This document shows positions 1-8,079 of a DNA stretch of 64,000 bases, piece by piece. Source of the DNA: Paenibacillus aurantius (GTDB taxonomy: Bacteria; Bacillota; Bacilli; Paenibacillales; NBRC-103111). The translations under genes were made by a program, and so were the position numbers. Positions within the stretch are counted from its first letter, which is position 1. Each line of letters opens with the position of its first letter. The stretch lies in assembly GCF_032268605.1 (NCBI RefSeq), contig NZ_CP130318.1, forward strand, positions 1,018,501-1,082,500, given 5' to 3'. The notes below the pieces were generated by a model, which saw only the letters and a program-made list of their open reading frames with translations, was not told the origin of the DNA and did not search any database.

Positions 1-459
1 TACCTGATCGGCCAAACGCTCAACATGGATCCCCGCAGCATTCACGCCTCCATTGTAGGCGAGCACGGGGATACCGAGGTGCCGCTGTGGAGCCTGGCCA
101 ACGCCGCAGGCCTGCCAGTGTCCTTCACGGAGGAGGAGAAGGAAGAGATTTTCCGCAACACGCGAGACGCCGCCTACCAGATTATCCAGGCGAAAGGCTC
201 GACCTATTATGCGATCGCCCTTGCGCTGGACCGGATCTGCACGGCTATTCTGAGGGATGAGGGAGCAGTGCTGAACGTATCGACGCTGTTGAACGGGTAC
301 CAAGGCATAACGGATGTGTACCTGGGGGTTCCCTCAGTCGTAGACCGTACCGGAGTAAGGGAAGTGTTGAAGGTGCCCATGACGGAAGAGGAGGCGGCGA
401 AGCTCGCCAAATCCGCCGCTAAGCTCCGCGAGATGATCGACAGCATCGGGAACGGCTAA
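1..459 (+). CDS. ldh: L-lactate dehydrogenase, C-terminal part (partial at window edge)
   Basis: The frame is open from base 1, so the gene starts outside the window; about 152 C-terminal residues are present. It carries the LDH/MDH-family segment HASIVGEHGDTEVPLWS with the proton-relay histidine (GEHGD) near residues 17-21 of the visible part. Further on is ALALDRICTAILRDE, followed by LNVSTLLNGYQGITDVYLGVPSVV, typical of L-lactate dehydrogenases. The enzyme interconverts pyruvate and L-lactate with NAD(H) in the cytoplasm. The STLLNGYQG and DVYLGVP segments favour LDH over malate dehydrogenase. The NAD-binding half cannot be inspected. Confidence 0.93.
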   Translation, partial: YLIGQTLNMDPRSIHASIVGEHGDTEVPLWSLANAAGLPVSFTEEEKEEIFRNTRDAAYQIIQAKGSTYYAIALALDRICTAILRDEGAVLNVSTLLNGYQGITDVYLGVPSVVDRTGVREVLKVPMTEEEAAKLAKSAAKLREMIDSIGNG

Positions 460-587
460 GCCCGGCAAGCACCGGTAAAGCCGCAGTCAGTGTGGCGGGC
501 GGCGGCCACCTTTTGAAACCGGCGGGGTGGTTCCTTCGTACTAAAGGCAGACAACCCTTTTAGGCTGGTGAAAGGAAGTGCTTCGTT

Positions 588-1730
588 TTGTCCAAAAGCC
601 GCGTGAGGTCAGCTTTGCTGGCCGTTGGCGCTTTTATCGTGGCGAAATTCAAATGGGTCCTCGCCTTTCTGAAGTTCTCCAAATTCGGCGGTACCCTGAT
701 CTCCATGGGGATCAGCCTGTGGGCCTATGCTTTTCTGTATGGCTGGAAGTTTGCCGCCGCCGTCATCTATCTTATTTTTGTGCATGAAATGGGCCATGTG
801 ATAGCCGCCCGGATCAAGGGAATCAAGACCTCGCCGGCGGTATTCCTGCCCTTTGTCGGAGCCTTCATCGCTATGAAGGAACAGCCTCGGGACGCGAAGA
901 CGGAAGCCTTCCTCGCTTACGGGGGACCGCTTGCCGGCCTGCTGTCGTTCCTGCCCGCTGTGGCGCTGTACGAGTGGACGAAGGAGCCGTTCTGGATCGT
1001 GGTCGTGTTTACCGGGGCGCTCATTAACCTCTTTAACCTTCTTCCGATCTCGCCGCTTGACGGAGGCCGGATCGTTTCGGTGCTGTCGACCCGCATCTGG
1101 TTCTTCGGGCTGCTGGGACTGGGGGCGCTGCTCGTCTATTCCCCCGACCCGATGATCTTCCTGATCTTCCTCCTCGGCTTGTTCTCCTGGTGGGGAAGGG
1201 GCAAGGAAGCCACCCGGCAGGAGATTCTGGCGTATGAGCAAAAGAAGCTGAGGGAATTCCTGGACGATCTGGAGACGTGGCCGACGCTCTCTACCACCTA
1301 TGAGAAGAAGGTTCAGCTCCAGGCGGCCGCGCAAGCGTCCCCTGGTCCTGCCGCGGGAGGCCGGCGCTGGTCCATCCCGCTTCTCGACGACGGGAGGAAG
1401 ATTGCCGCGGCCAAGGCCGAGATTGACCGCCGGTACGCCAATGCCGCCTACGAGCTGCTGCTCAAGTGGGAATGGGCGCCGGTCCAGTACGAGGACGGGG
1501 ATCTGGACCGGCCCGTTCCCTCGACGATGCTTGCCGAGGCGAGCCGGTCTGCAGCCGAGCGGCTCACTCAAGTGGAGGAGGAGCTGGCGCGCCTCTCCAC
1601 CTATTACAAGTCTCCGGCCTCGACGAAGTGGAAGGTGCTCATCGCTTATCTTGCGCTTGCCGTCGTGCTGTCTTTGTTCTTCCTTTACGCGAACGACCTG
1701 TCGGAGATTCACCGGAGCAGCATCCGCTGA
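588..1730 (+). CDS. Site-2 protease family (M50) membrane metalloprotease
   Basis: 380 residues from a TTG start preceded by GAAAGGAAG. The zinc site HEMGH lies at residues 66-70 inside a hydrophobic segment, and the second M50 motif NLLPISPLDGGR puts the third ligand at Asp158. Several membrane helices occupy roughly residues 35-210. A soluble, charged segment follows, and one more helix sits near the C-terminus (about 350-372). M50 enzymes cut membrane-embedded substrates; the substrate here is unknown. The long cytoplasmic insert between the catalytic core and the last helix is unlike SpoIVFB or RseP and resembles uncharacterised Paenibacillus-type members. A strong terminator follows at once, so this looks like a single-gene unit. 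Confidence 0.88.
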   Translation: MSKSRVRSALLAVGAFIVAKFKWVLAFLKFSKFGGTLISMGISLWAYAFLYGWKFAAAVIYLIFVHEMGHVIAARIKGIKTSPAVFLPFVGAFIAMKEQPRDAKTEAFLAYGGPLAGLLSFLPAVALYEWTKEPFWIVVVFTGALINLFNLLPISPLDGGRIVSVLSTRIWFFGLLGLGALLVYSPDPMIFLIFLLGLFSWWGRGKEATRQEILAYEQKKLREFLDDLETWPTLSTTYEKKVQLQAAAQASPGPAAGGRRWSIPLLDDGRKIAAAKAEIDRRYANAAYELLLKWEWAPVQYEDGDLDRPVPSTMLAEASRSAAERLTQVEEELARLSTYYKSPASTKWKVLIAYLALAVVLSLFFLYANDLSEIHRSSIR

Positions 1731-1740
1731 CCATCCCCCT

Positions 1741-1786
1741 AAAAAAGCCGCTTGTCCACGCTTCAACGGGACAAGCGGCTTTTTGC
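1741..1786 (+). terminator. Rho-independent terminator after the M50 protease gene
   Basis: AAGCCGCTTGTCC pairs with GGGACAAGCGGCTT across a short loop and is followed by a T run. It starts about ten bases after the stop codon. Confidence 0.9.
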
Positions 1787-1912
1787 CATGCCTTGAAATT
1801 CTTTCCCCTTACCCGGGGAGTGAGAGGGGGCACAACTGCATATAATGGAACAGATGCGTTTTCGGGGCCTATAGCGAAAGGAAACGCCAGTAAGGATAGC
1901 AAAGGTGGAGTT

Positions 1913-2464
1913 ATGAAGAACGACGGCGGGGAAAAGCGGGCCTTGGAGAAAGCGGCCCTTAAGACCTTTCTTTCTTTGTACAACCGGAACCATCCGATTA
2001 AATACCGGCTCTTGTATTTCCAGGAGAAGCCCGATGCCGTCATTCAGGATGCGCGGGGAAATAAGCTGGGCGTCGAGATCACCCACTGCTTCTACGATTC
2101 TCATGAAGCAAGACGGGTTCTGGGGCGGCAGCACAAGGTCCGGGAAGAGGAAGAGCATGCATGGGAAACACTGGATACTTTGATTGCCGAGCTCAACAAG
2201 CTTATCCGGCGCAAGGAAGAGAAGAAGGCGCATTATGTTGATCATTATCCCATCGCTCTGTTGATCCGCAATGCTTCCCTTTCCTTCGGCATGTCGGATA
2301 TTTTGAAATACCGCGAAATGCTGTGCAAGCCGGGCGGGGCTTTTACCCATGTCTGGTTTCTGTCGCGGGACGGCACGAAGGACTGGCTCCTGACGGATCT
2401 GTGTGAACCGAAACAGGCGGAGCCGGCAGGCTCCGCCGATGACAGCCAGACGACCGGCAGCTAG
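1913..2464 (+). CDS. Hypothetical protein, possibly PD-(D/E)XK nuclease-like
   Basis: 183 residues. The ATG at 1913 is chosen because AAAGGTGGAG lies just upstream; the open frame continues further upstream but overlaps the preceding gene. I do not recognise the family. The segment PDAVIQDARGNKLGVEIT (roughly residues 41-58) has an acidic residue followed by a VExT strand, which recalls the D...ExK core of PD-(D/E)XK nucleases, with Thr where Lys is usual; this is a weak resemblance. A charged helical stretch rich in E, K and R follows at about residues 70-105. A TATAAT sequence sits at 1841-1846. The TAG stop codon is part of the CTAG where a small repeat element begins. Confidence 0.7.
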   Translation: MKNDGGEKRALEKAALKTFLSLYNRNHPIKYRLLYFQEKPDAVIQDARGNKLGVEITHCFYDSHEARRVLGRQHKVREEEEHAWETLDTLIAELNKLIRRKEEKKAHYVDHYPIALLIRNASLSFGMSDILKYREMLCKPGGAFTHVWFLSRDGTKDWLLTDLCEPKQAEPAGSADDSQTTGS

Positions 2465-2519
2465 TGCCTTATCCGTGAGTGTTGGGCCGGCGCTAAAGAA
2501 GCTAAGGATAAGGCTCTAG
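2461..2519. mobile_element. MITE-like repeat, short internally deleted copy
   Basis: 59 bp bounded by CTAG on both sides. The left end is TGCCTTATCCG and the right end is GGATAAGGCT, an imperfect inverted repeat. The interior is shorter than, and unlike, the ~97-bp copies at 6817, 34704 and 50570. The left CTAG contains the TAG stop codon of the upstream gene. A partial echo (GTTATCCGAGGTTGCCGGC) follows just beyond the element. Confidence 0.65.
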
Positions 2520-2588
2520 TGGTTATCCGAGGTTGCCGGCTGGAGCCTGTAAGGCTCCTACTCCGCCAGTCAAGCTGCAGAGCTGGGG

Positions 2589-3773
2589 TCAGCCCTGGTT
2601 CTTGGACGGAATCCGGTCCAGGTAGTCGAGGGCATCCGCCACGCTTGCCACGGGCACGATTTTCATTGTGCTGTGAATCGTCTGTGCGGTCTTAAAGGCT
2701 TCCTGTTCGTTCCGGTCGGTTTCCTCGACCGCTTTCGGAACGAAGTAAAGGTCGACTCTTTGTTTGTCGGCGGTCATGATTTTCAGAGGCATTCCCCCGA
2801 TTTCCCCGACCCGGCCCGCCTTGTCGATGGTTCCGGTCCCCGCCACGTAGTACCCCTTCGTCAAATCCTTACCGGAAAGCTCCTGAATCAGCTGAAGCGT
2901 CATCATCAAGCCCGCCGAATCTCCCGAGAATTGACGGGTAAAGGTGACAAGATTCGTCGGCTCCACGGCATCCTGGAAATCCTTAACCTCGGCGGCGTAG
3001 AGGCCGTTGATGTAAGCTCCTTTCTTGTTCTTCTCGGTAAAGGTGACGGGAAGCTCCAGCACATCCTTTCCCCGCTGCACCTTATAGAGGGCGGTGTATC
3101 CCTCTTCCGAAGGAAGCTGATTGTTCACCTCGGCGTATTCCTTCCACGTGGAGACCGGCTTGCCGTTAATGGCCAGAATGACGTCGTTCGGCTTGAAGGC
3201 CTTGCCGGTTTCGTAATTCTCAAGCGGGAAGACGATGATGACCTTGGTCGGGAAATCCGCCGGCAATCCGGCGTATTGATAAGCCAGATAAGTAAGGTTC
3301 TCGCTGCTCCGGTAGAGGGAGAACTTGCTGATGCGGCTGTAATCTCCGGTCGTCAAATCCAGGTCGGAGGAAAGAGCGTAGGAAGCGATTTTGATCGAGT
3401 TGGTGTTCTCGAGCAAGAAGGCGGAGCGCAGGGCATCCAGCCGGTTGTTCAGCTTCATGGTATGAAGAGTGGTGAAATAGAAAGGGCGGGCGGCCGGCTT
3501 TCCTTCGACATCGGCGATCGGGCTCAAGTCCAAGTATTTGGCTGTCGTAATGATTTCACCCATTCCTTCGGCGTGTAAGGGCTCGATCGGGGACAGACGC
3601 AGAATGAGAGCGCTTATGGACGCGACAAGCAGGATGGCGAGAAGCAAGGCACCGAGGACAGCCCACAGGCCGTGCATCCTCTGGAAGCCGGAAAGCAGCC
3701 GGGGGTGGCGCTCAAGATAATGCTCCAGCGGTCCGGACTTCAGGCGGCTTCTGTGCATAGGATAACCGTTCAA
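2589..3773 (-). CDS. YlbL-like PDZ / Lon-type (S16) serine protease, membrane anchored
   Basis: 394 residues. An N-terminal membrane helix (about 37-60) is followed by an extracytoplasmic region, a PDZ domain (about 170-245, FKPNDVILAINGKPVSTW) and a Lon-type proteolytic domain (about 260-390). The Ser-Lys dyad is visible: Ser286 in FSGDSAGLM and Lys331 in GGMPLKIMTA. Length and order match the YlbL/SepM-like family, which carries out regulated processing outside the membrane; the substrate is unknown. The start is a TTG with only a weak AGAAG upstream; a Met five codons later is an alternative. The gene faces the preceding gene convergently and appears monocistronic. Confidence 0.88.
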   Translation of the reverse strand: MNGYPMHRSRLKSGPLEHYLERHPRLLSGFQRMHGLWAVLGALLLAILLVASISALILRLSPIEPLHAEGMGEIITTAKYLDLSPIADVEGKPAARPFYFTTLHTMKLNNRLDALRSAFLLENTNSIKIASYALSSDLDLTTGDYSRISKFSLYRSSENLTYLAYQYAGLPADFPTKVIIVFPLENYETGKAFKPNDVILAINGKPVSTWKEYAEVNNQLPSEEGYTALYKVQRGKDVLELPVTFTEKNKKGAYINGLYAAEVKDFQDAVEPTNLVTFTRQFSGDSAGLMMTLQLIQELSGKDLTKGYYVAGTGTIDKAGRVGEIGGMPLKIMTADKQRVDLYFVPKAVEETDRNEQEAFKTAQTIHSTMKIVPVASVADALDYLDRIPSKNQG

Positions 3774-4153
3774 TTCTATCTTCTACACTCCCTGTTAGAT
3801 AATGGTTAATATAGCAAACTTGATAGATGGATGTGATAGACTCCATACCCAAATAGTACTAGCAAGGAGACATTATGTAAATAACCCGGCGGATTACATT
3901 TTCATGACAAACCGGGAGAGGGAATGGACAGGGGCAGGGCCCTGCCCGAAGAGTGCTCTGCTTTCGACAAAGCTTACCGGCTGCAAAATGTCGAAGTTCA
4001 ACAAGGGATCATTCGAGTCTATTTCCCAGGAAATGTGACCCGCCGTCGAATGAAGGGGCAGGCGACAGGTTTCTATGACGGAACATGGCCTATAAGCGGC
4101 AATGCAACTACCCCTTGCAAAAGCTGATAGGAAACCGGAGGAGGTTCAGGAGA
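3774..4153. other. Gap with one doubtful small ORF
   Basis: This stretch separates the YlbL-like and epimerase genes. It is more AT-rich than its surroundings near 3780-3900 (gene-poor promoter-like DNA) and contains only the weak ORF at 3924. I see no tRNA, riboswitch or clear repeat. Confidence 0.4.
3924..4127 (+). CDS. Doubtful small ORF, perhaps a gene remnant
   Basis: 67 codons. The middle (AFDKAYRLQNVEVQQGIIRVYF) looks protein-like in composition, but I recognise no family. The ribosome site is poor: a GAGAGGGA abuts the ATG. A second, overlapping ORF in another frame (3802-4038) is no better. It could be a real small gene, a decayed fragment, or chance. Confidence 0.22.
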   Translation: MDRGRALPEECSAFDKAYRLQNVEVQQGIIRVYFPGNVTRRRMKGQATGFYDGTWPISGNATTPCKS

Positions 4154-4194
4154 AATAAAAAAGCCAGGGGCCGGCACTTCGGCTTCCCCCGGCC
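4154..4194 (-). terminator. Terminator of the epimerase gene
   Basis: Read on the minus strand, GCCGGGGG pairs with CCCCTGGC (one G-U pair), with an inner GCCG/CGGC helix, followed by TTTTTTAT. It lies about 70 bases beyond the stop codon. Confidence 0.7.
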
Positions 4195-4260
4195 AACCTT
4201 CCTCGTTTCCATCAGGTCGAAGAAACAAGAGGAACGGTGCCGCACCAAGCAGGCTCTGTG

Positions 4261-5049
4261 CTACTTGGATTCCTTTTGCGTGTAGCCCCCGCCCTGGAAG
4301 GCCGTTTCATCCTGCTTGACCTCTTGACCTCTGGCTTCCGCTTCCTCGATAAGCTTCTCTCCGTCGTCCTGCGGCTTATACCCGATCAGCGATTCGAGAT
4401 AGCCGATGTCGTAATAGTTGTCGGAGTTTCGCGACGTCCCGTACAGCACGAGGAACTTGTCCTTAAGCTCGGCTTCCATGCAGCGCTCCGTCAGCTGGAC
4501 CATGTCCCGGTTCGAGATCCAGATGTGACCGGATCGCTCGGAATGAGGCCGATTGTCGGACGGGAAGTTTCCGATCCGGATGTTGACCGATTCCAGCCCG
4601 TGCTTGTCCGTATAGAAACGGCCGAGCAGCTCGATGTAGGCCTTGCTTACCCCGTAGAAGCTGTCGGGGCGGTAAGGAGACTCGGGGGTAATCGAGGTAC
4701 CGGTGGGGTAGAAGCCGGTCGCATGGTTGGAGCTCGCGAAGACGACCCGGCGCACGCCGTTGACCCGGGCGGCTTCATACATATAATACGCTCCGGTGAC
4801 ATTGATGGGCAGAACCTTGCCCAAGAAATCTTCTTCGTCCTTCGCCCAGGCAAAATGAAGGATTGTGTCGACGCCCCGGGTCAGCTCGACCCATTTGTCC
4901 TTATCCGTCACATCAAACGCTTGAATTCCCCGGGAGCGGTCCTCGTGAAGGTCGGCCGCCTTGATTTCGTAGCGTCCGGTCTTCTTCAAGCCTTCATACA
5001 AGCAGCTTCCAATCGTTCCTCCAGCCCCCGTTAGCAGAACCTTTCGCAT
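4261..5049 (-). CDS. NAD-dependent epimerase/dehydratase (extended SDR, uronate dehydrogenase-like)
   Basis: 262 residues. The N-terminal TGAGGTIG is the nucleotide-binding glycine motif (residues 7-14). An acidic residue after the second strand (ADLHED) favours NAD. SSNHATG holds the catalytic Ser region, and the active-site pair is in YGVSKAY. The combination of ASSNHATGFY, a short chain and RIGNF resembles uronate dehydrogenases and related sugar epimerases; the substrate cannot be read from sequence. RBS GCGAGGTGATG precedes the ATG. The gene is divergent from fumC, and a cre-like palindrome lies between them. Confidence 0.83.
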   Translation of the reverse strand: MRKVLLTGAGGTIGSCLYEGLKKTGRYEIKAADLHEDRSRGIQAFDVTDKDKWVELTRGVDTILHFAWAKDEEDFLGKVLPINVTGAYYMYEAARVNGVRRVVFASSNHATGFYPTGTSITPESPYRPDSFYGVSKAYIELLGRFYTDKHGLESVNIRIGNFPSDNRPHSERSGHIWISNRDMVQLTERCMEAELKDKFLVLYGTSRNSDNYYDIGYLESLIGYKPQDDGEKLIEEAEARGQEVKQDETAFQGGGYTQKESK

Positions 5050-5144
5050 GCTTCATCACCTCGCAGGATAGTTATCTTTGTATTCTTACCCTTTTTTCTG
5101 GAAAGTGCCCGAACTTTTTGACAGACCGCAGTTCGACAGAAAGG

Positions 5145-5156
5145 GAAAACGCTTTC
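5145..5156. promoter_or_regulatory. cre-like catabolite-control palindrome
   Basis: GAAAACGCTTTC is a near-perfect palindrome matching the core of Gram-positive cre sites (GAAARCGYTTTC form), although the outer TG is replaced by GG. It sits between the divergent epimerase and fumC genes, so CcpA control of either or both is plausible. Confidence 0.45.
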
Positions 5157-5221
5157 AAATGTCGAAGAAGGGGACGAAGAAGCCGCATTCCCGTCGGTTT
5201 TAAAGGGATGGGGGAAACGGG

Positions 5222-5227
5222 TATAAT
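5222..5227 (+). promoter_or_regulatory. -10 element upstream of fumC
   Basis: TATAAT lies 21 bases before the start codon. No good -35 hexamer is visible at the matching distance, so the promoter assignment is tentative. Confidence 0.4.
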
Positions 5228-5248
5228 GGGGGGAAGGAGGCGAATAGC

Positions 5249-6637
5249 ATGGACTACCGTATGGAGAAAGATACACTGGGGGAGATTCGGGTTCCCGCCG
5301 ATAAATTATGGGGCGCCCAGACGCAGCGGAGCCTGGAGAATTTCAAGATCGGAACGGAGAAAATGCCGCTTGAGGTGATCCGGGCGTTCGCCGTTCTAAA
5401 GAAGGCGGCCGCCCAGGCCAACCTCAAGCTGGGCAAGTTGGACCGGGAGAGGGCCGAGGCCATCTCGTCGGCCGCCGATGAGGTCCGGGACGGACAGTGG
5501 GACGAGCACTTCCCTCTTGTCGTCTGGCAGACGGGGAGCGGCACCCAATCCAACATGAACGTTAATGAAGTGATCGCCCGCCGGGCAAATCAGCTGCTGG
5601 AGGAGAAGGGGAGTACGGAGCGGGTTCATCCCAATGATGATGTGAACCGTTCCCAAAGCTCCAACGATACGTTCCCGACGGCTCTTCATATCGCCGCCGT
5701 GACGGCTGTCGAAACGCGGCTTCTGCCGGCGCTTGAAGAGCTGAGGGCCACATTTGCCGATAAAATGGAAGCCTTCCGGGACATTGTCAAAATCGGCCGG
5801 ACTCACCTTCAGGATGCGACTCCTCTTACGCTCGGGCAGGAAATCAGCGGATGGCATCATATGCTCGTGAAGACCTCGGAGATGATCCGAACGAGTACAG
5901 ATACGATGAGAGAGCTCGCTATCGGAGGGACGGCCGTCGGCACGGGATTGAACGCCCACCCGCGGTTCGGGGAAACCGCTGCGGAAGAGATCAGCCGGAT
6001 CACCGGGACCCGGTTCGTGTCTTCTCCGAACAAGTTTCACTCGCTGACGAGCCATGATGAGGCGGTATTCGCACATGGGGCGCTTAAAGCGCTCGCCGCG
6101 GATCTGATGAAGATTGCCAATGATGTGCGCTGGCTGGCGAGCGGTCCCCGGTGCGGCATAGGGGAGATTACCATTCCGGCGAACGAGCCGGGAAGCTCCA
6201 TCATGCCGGGCAAGGTCAACCCGACCCAGAGCGAGGCGATGACGATGGTGGCGTGCCAGGTGATGGGCAACGACGCGGCGGTCGGCTTTGCGGCGAGCCA
6301 GGGAAATTTTGAACTCAATGTCTTCAAGCCGGTGATCATTTACAATTTTCTACAGTCCGTCCGGCTGCTCGCGGATGCGATGGTTTCCTTCCGCGACAAC
6401 TGCGCGGTCGGCATCGAACCGGACCGGGCGGTCATCGACCGCTATTTGCGGGATTCCTTGATGCTCGTGACCGCCCTTAACCCGCATATCGGCTATGAGA
6501 AGGCCGCAGCCATCGCAAAGCTCGGGCATAAAGAAGGCCTTTCGCTTAAGGAAGCGGCAGTCCGCAGCGGATATGTGACGGCGGAGCAGTTCGACTCCTT
6601 CGTCCGGCCGGAAGAGATGATTCATCCGAAGGAATAA
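5249..6637 (+). CDS. fumC: Class II fumarate hydratase
   Basis: 462 residues, the usual length for class II fumarase. The signature [13 protein letters not shown] (around residue 315) is the flexible catalytic loop of the fumarase/aspartase superfamily. [14 protein letters not shown] and [16 protein letters not shown] are the other two conserved active-site regions. It interconverts fumarate and L-malate in the TCA cycle as a cytoplasmic homotetramer. The GTQSNMN and THLQDA sequences favour fumarase over aspartase. The start is supported by GGAAGGAGG eight bases upstream. The gene is divergent from the epimerase gene. Confidence 0.96.
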   Translation: MDYRMEKDTLGEIRVPADKLWGAQTQRSLENFKIGTEKMPLEVIRAFAVLKKAAAQANLKLGKLDRERAEAISSAADEVRDGQWDEHFPLVVWQTGSGTQSNMNVNEVIARRANQLLEEKGSTERVHPNDDVNRSQSSNDTFPTALHIAAVTAVETRLLPALEELRATFADKMEAFRDIVKIGRTHLQDATPLTLGQEISGWHHMLVKTSEMIRTSTDTMRELAIGGTAVGTGLNAHPRFGETAAEEISRITGTRFVSSPNKFHSLTSHDEAVFAHGALKALAADLMKIANDVRWLASGPRCGIGEITIPANEPGSSIMPGKVNPTQSEAMTMVACQVMGNDAAVGFAASQGNFELNVFKPVIIYNFLQSVRLLADAMVSFRDNCAVGIEPDRAVIDRYLRDSLMLVTALNPHIGYEKAAAIAKLGHKEGLSLKEAAVRSGYVTAEQFDSFVRPEEMIHPKE

Positions 6638-6722
6638 GGGATATTTCGGATCCCGCTGTCTTGGAGGGTATAGGAGAGCCATAGTTTTTATATAATGGTA
6701 TATAGTAGGGTTCGATTCCGAT

Positions 6723-6772
6723 CCTGCCGGCTGTCCCGGCGGCACAAGAGCCGCAGCGGAGCAGCCGGCAGG
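6723..6772 (+). other. Long hairpin downstream of fumC, possible terminator
   Basis: CCTGCCGGCTG pairs perfectly with CAGCCGGCAGG, with a smaller GGCGGC/GCCGC helix inside. The following TACCCTTTTAAC is a poor U tract, so termination is possible but uncertain. A TATAAT lies just upstream at 6691. Confidence 0.5.
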
Positions 6773-6816
6773 TACCCTTTTAACTTAACCGGCCGCCGTT
6801 CCTCTTAAGAAAGGCA

Positions 6817-6913
6817 CTAGTGTCTTATCCGGTAACTTTGTTGGCGAGAAAGCCTCTGTAGGCGCACAAAAATCAATAGGAAAGCAGAACTTCATTTGCG
6901 GATAAGACACTAG
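6817..6913. mobile_element. MITE-like repeat, full-length copy with perfect inverted ends
   Basis: 97 bp. CTAGTGTCTTATCCG at the left and CGGATAAGACACTAG at the right are perfect 15-base inverted repeats, with the outer CTAG also readable as a 4-bp direct repeat. The interior (GTAACTTTGTTGGCGAGAAA... AATCAATAGGAAAGCAG) is clearly homologous to the copies at 34704 and 50570. No ORF fits inside. It ends 23 bases before the first DGQHR gene, so it may supply or disturb that gene's promoter. Confidence 0.8.
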
Positions 6914-6936
6914 AATATAAGAAAGCGAGGAAAGTT

Positions 6937-8079
6937 ATGGATACCATTTCTTCCCTGTCGGAATTGATGGGGGAACGCAAGTCCGGGTCCTATGTGGAAA
7001 TTCCGGGTAGGCTTGCGAGTACCTTCGGTCAGCAGACGCTGTCCACTACGCTGCCTGTCAGCAAGCTCCTGTCCATCTATGAGGTGGACCTGGAGGTGCA
7101 GAGGAGCCTGATTCCGGCTAATCTCTCCAAGCTGATGGACTATATTAAACTTTATTTGGAAGGCCGCCAGGCCATCTATTTCCCGGGCATTATTTTGTCG
7201 TCCCGGGGGGCGGGCCGCTATGACGCCGAGGATGGCGTCTACCTAATGCAGCCGATCGAGAAGGCCTATGTGGTCGACGGCCAGCACCGGCTGGCCGCCT
7301 TCCAGCGCCTGATGGAGACACTTCAGAGCGCCATGGCCCGGGCGAAGGACCGCCGGGAGTACGACCGGATCGAAGAGATCACGGAGCAGCTCAGCCGGCT
7401 GTATGATTTCCCGATGTCAGTTATGTTCTATCTGGACATTTCCGCCCGGCAGGAACGCCAGCTCTTCTCCGACATCAACAAGCTTCCCCGCAAAATCGGA
7501 GGCAACCTTGCCGTGCTGCGCGACCAGCGCCGGTTCTATCATGTGCTGGCGACGAGGCTGGCCGAGCATGACCCTACGCTCCGGGAGCTTGGCGTCGATA
7601 CGTTCTCGGAGAGAGGGAAGAGTCCCGAGTATCTCTTCTCCTATCATCTGCTGATCGAGATTCTGGCGGCGTTCTTCGAAGGCCGGATGAAATCGGCGGC
7701 CCGCAACAACGGCTATCAATTCACGCAGCAGGACGAGGAGGAGCATCTGCGCAATGCGTCCCTCTATTTCTCCAAGCTGCTCGAATACTTGCCGGAGCCG
7801 AGTCCCGGGGAAGTGAGCTGGTCGGAGAACGTGCAGCTCGCCCTCGCTCTGTTCTTCCACGAGCAGTCGGTGAAGACGGCCAAGTTCAACCGTTATTCCC
7901 TGCAGCATGCGATGAAGATTCTTCCGTATATCAAGTGGGATGACATTTACACGGGAGACGAAAGAGCCCGGCTTCCGCGCCGCTCGCGGATCATGAAGGC
8001 TTACCAGTTCATTAAAGAATTTTACGAGCAGAATCATTTGTTCTTGATTCGTGAAGGGGAACAGGAGGAGATCGGCTGA
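6937..8079 (+). CDS. DGQHR domain protein, DndB-like (first of pair)
   Basis: 380 residues. The family motif DGQHR is at residues 114-118 (VVDGQHRLAAF), and the second conserved element FSDINKLPRKIG follows near residue 183. This architecture belongs to the DndB/DGQHR family; DndB is the repressor-like partner of the DndACDE DNA phosphorothioation genes. None of those genes is in the window, so the role here is open. RBS AAAGCGAGG precedes the ATG. Its last base overlaps the start of a second DGQHR gene, which implies translational coupling. A repeat element lies immediately upstream. Confidence 0.8.
   Translation: MDTISSLSELMGERKSGSYVEIPGRLASTFGQQTLSTTLPVSKLLSIYEVDLEVQRSLIPANLSKLMDYIKLYLEGRQAIYFPGIILSSRGAGRYDAEDGVYLMQPIEKAYVVDGQHRLAAFQRLMETLQSAMARAKDRREYDRIEEITEQLSRLYDFPMSVMFYLDISARQERQLFSDINKLPRKIGGNLAVLRDQRRFYHVLATRLAEHDPTLRELGVDTFSERGKSPEYLFSYHLLIEILAAFFEGRMKSAARNNGYQFTQQDEEEHLRNASLYFSKLLEYLPEPSPGEVSWSENVQLALALFFHEQSVKTAKFNRYSLQHAMKILPYIKWDDIYTGDERARLPRRSRIMKAYQFIKEFYEQNHLFLIREGEQEEIG

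Noticed and set aside
609..1766. 385-codon minus-strand frame over the M50 protease
   Set aside because: Shadow of the protease, whose HEMGH motif and membrane helices fix the coding strand.
3802..4038. 78-codon plus-strand frame
   Set aside because: No ribosome site and no recognisable sequence; it overlaps a better, though still doubtful, ORF.
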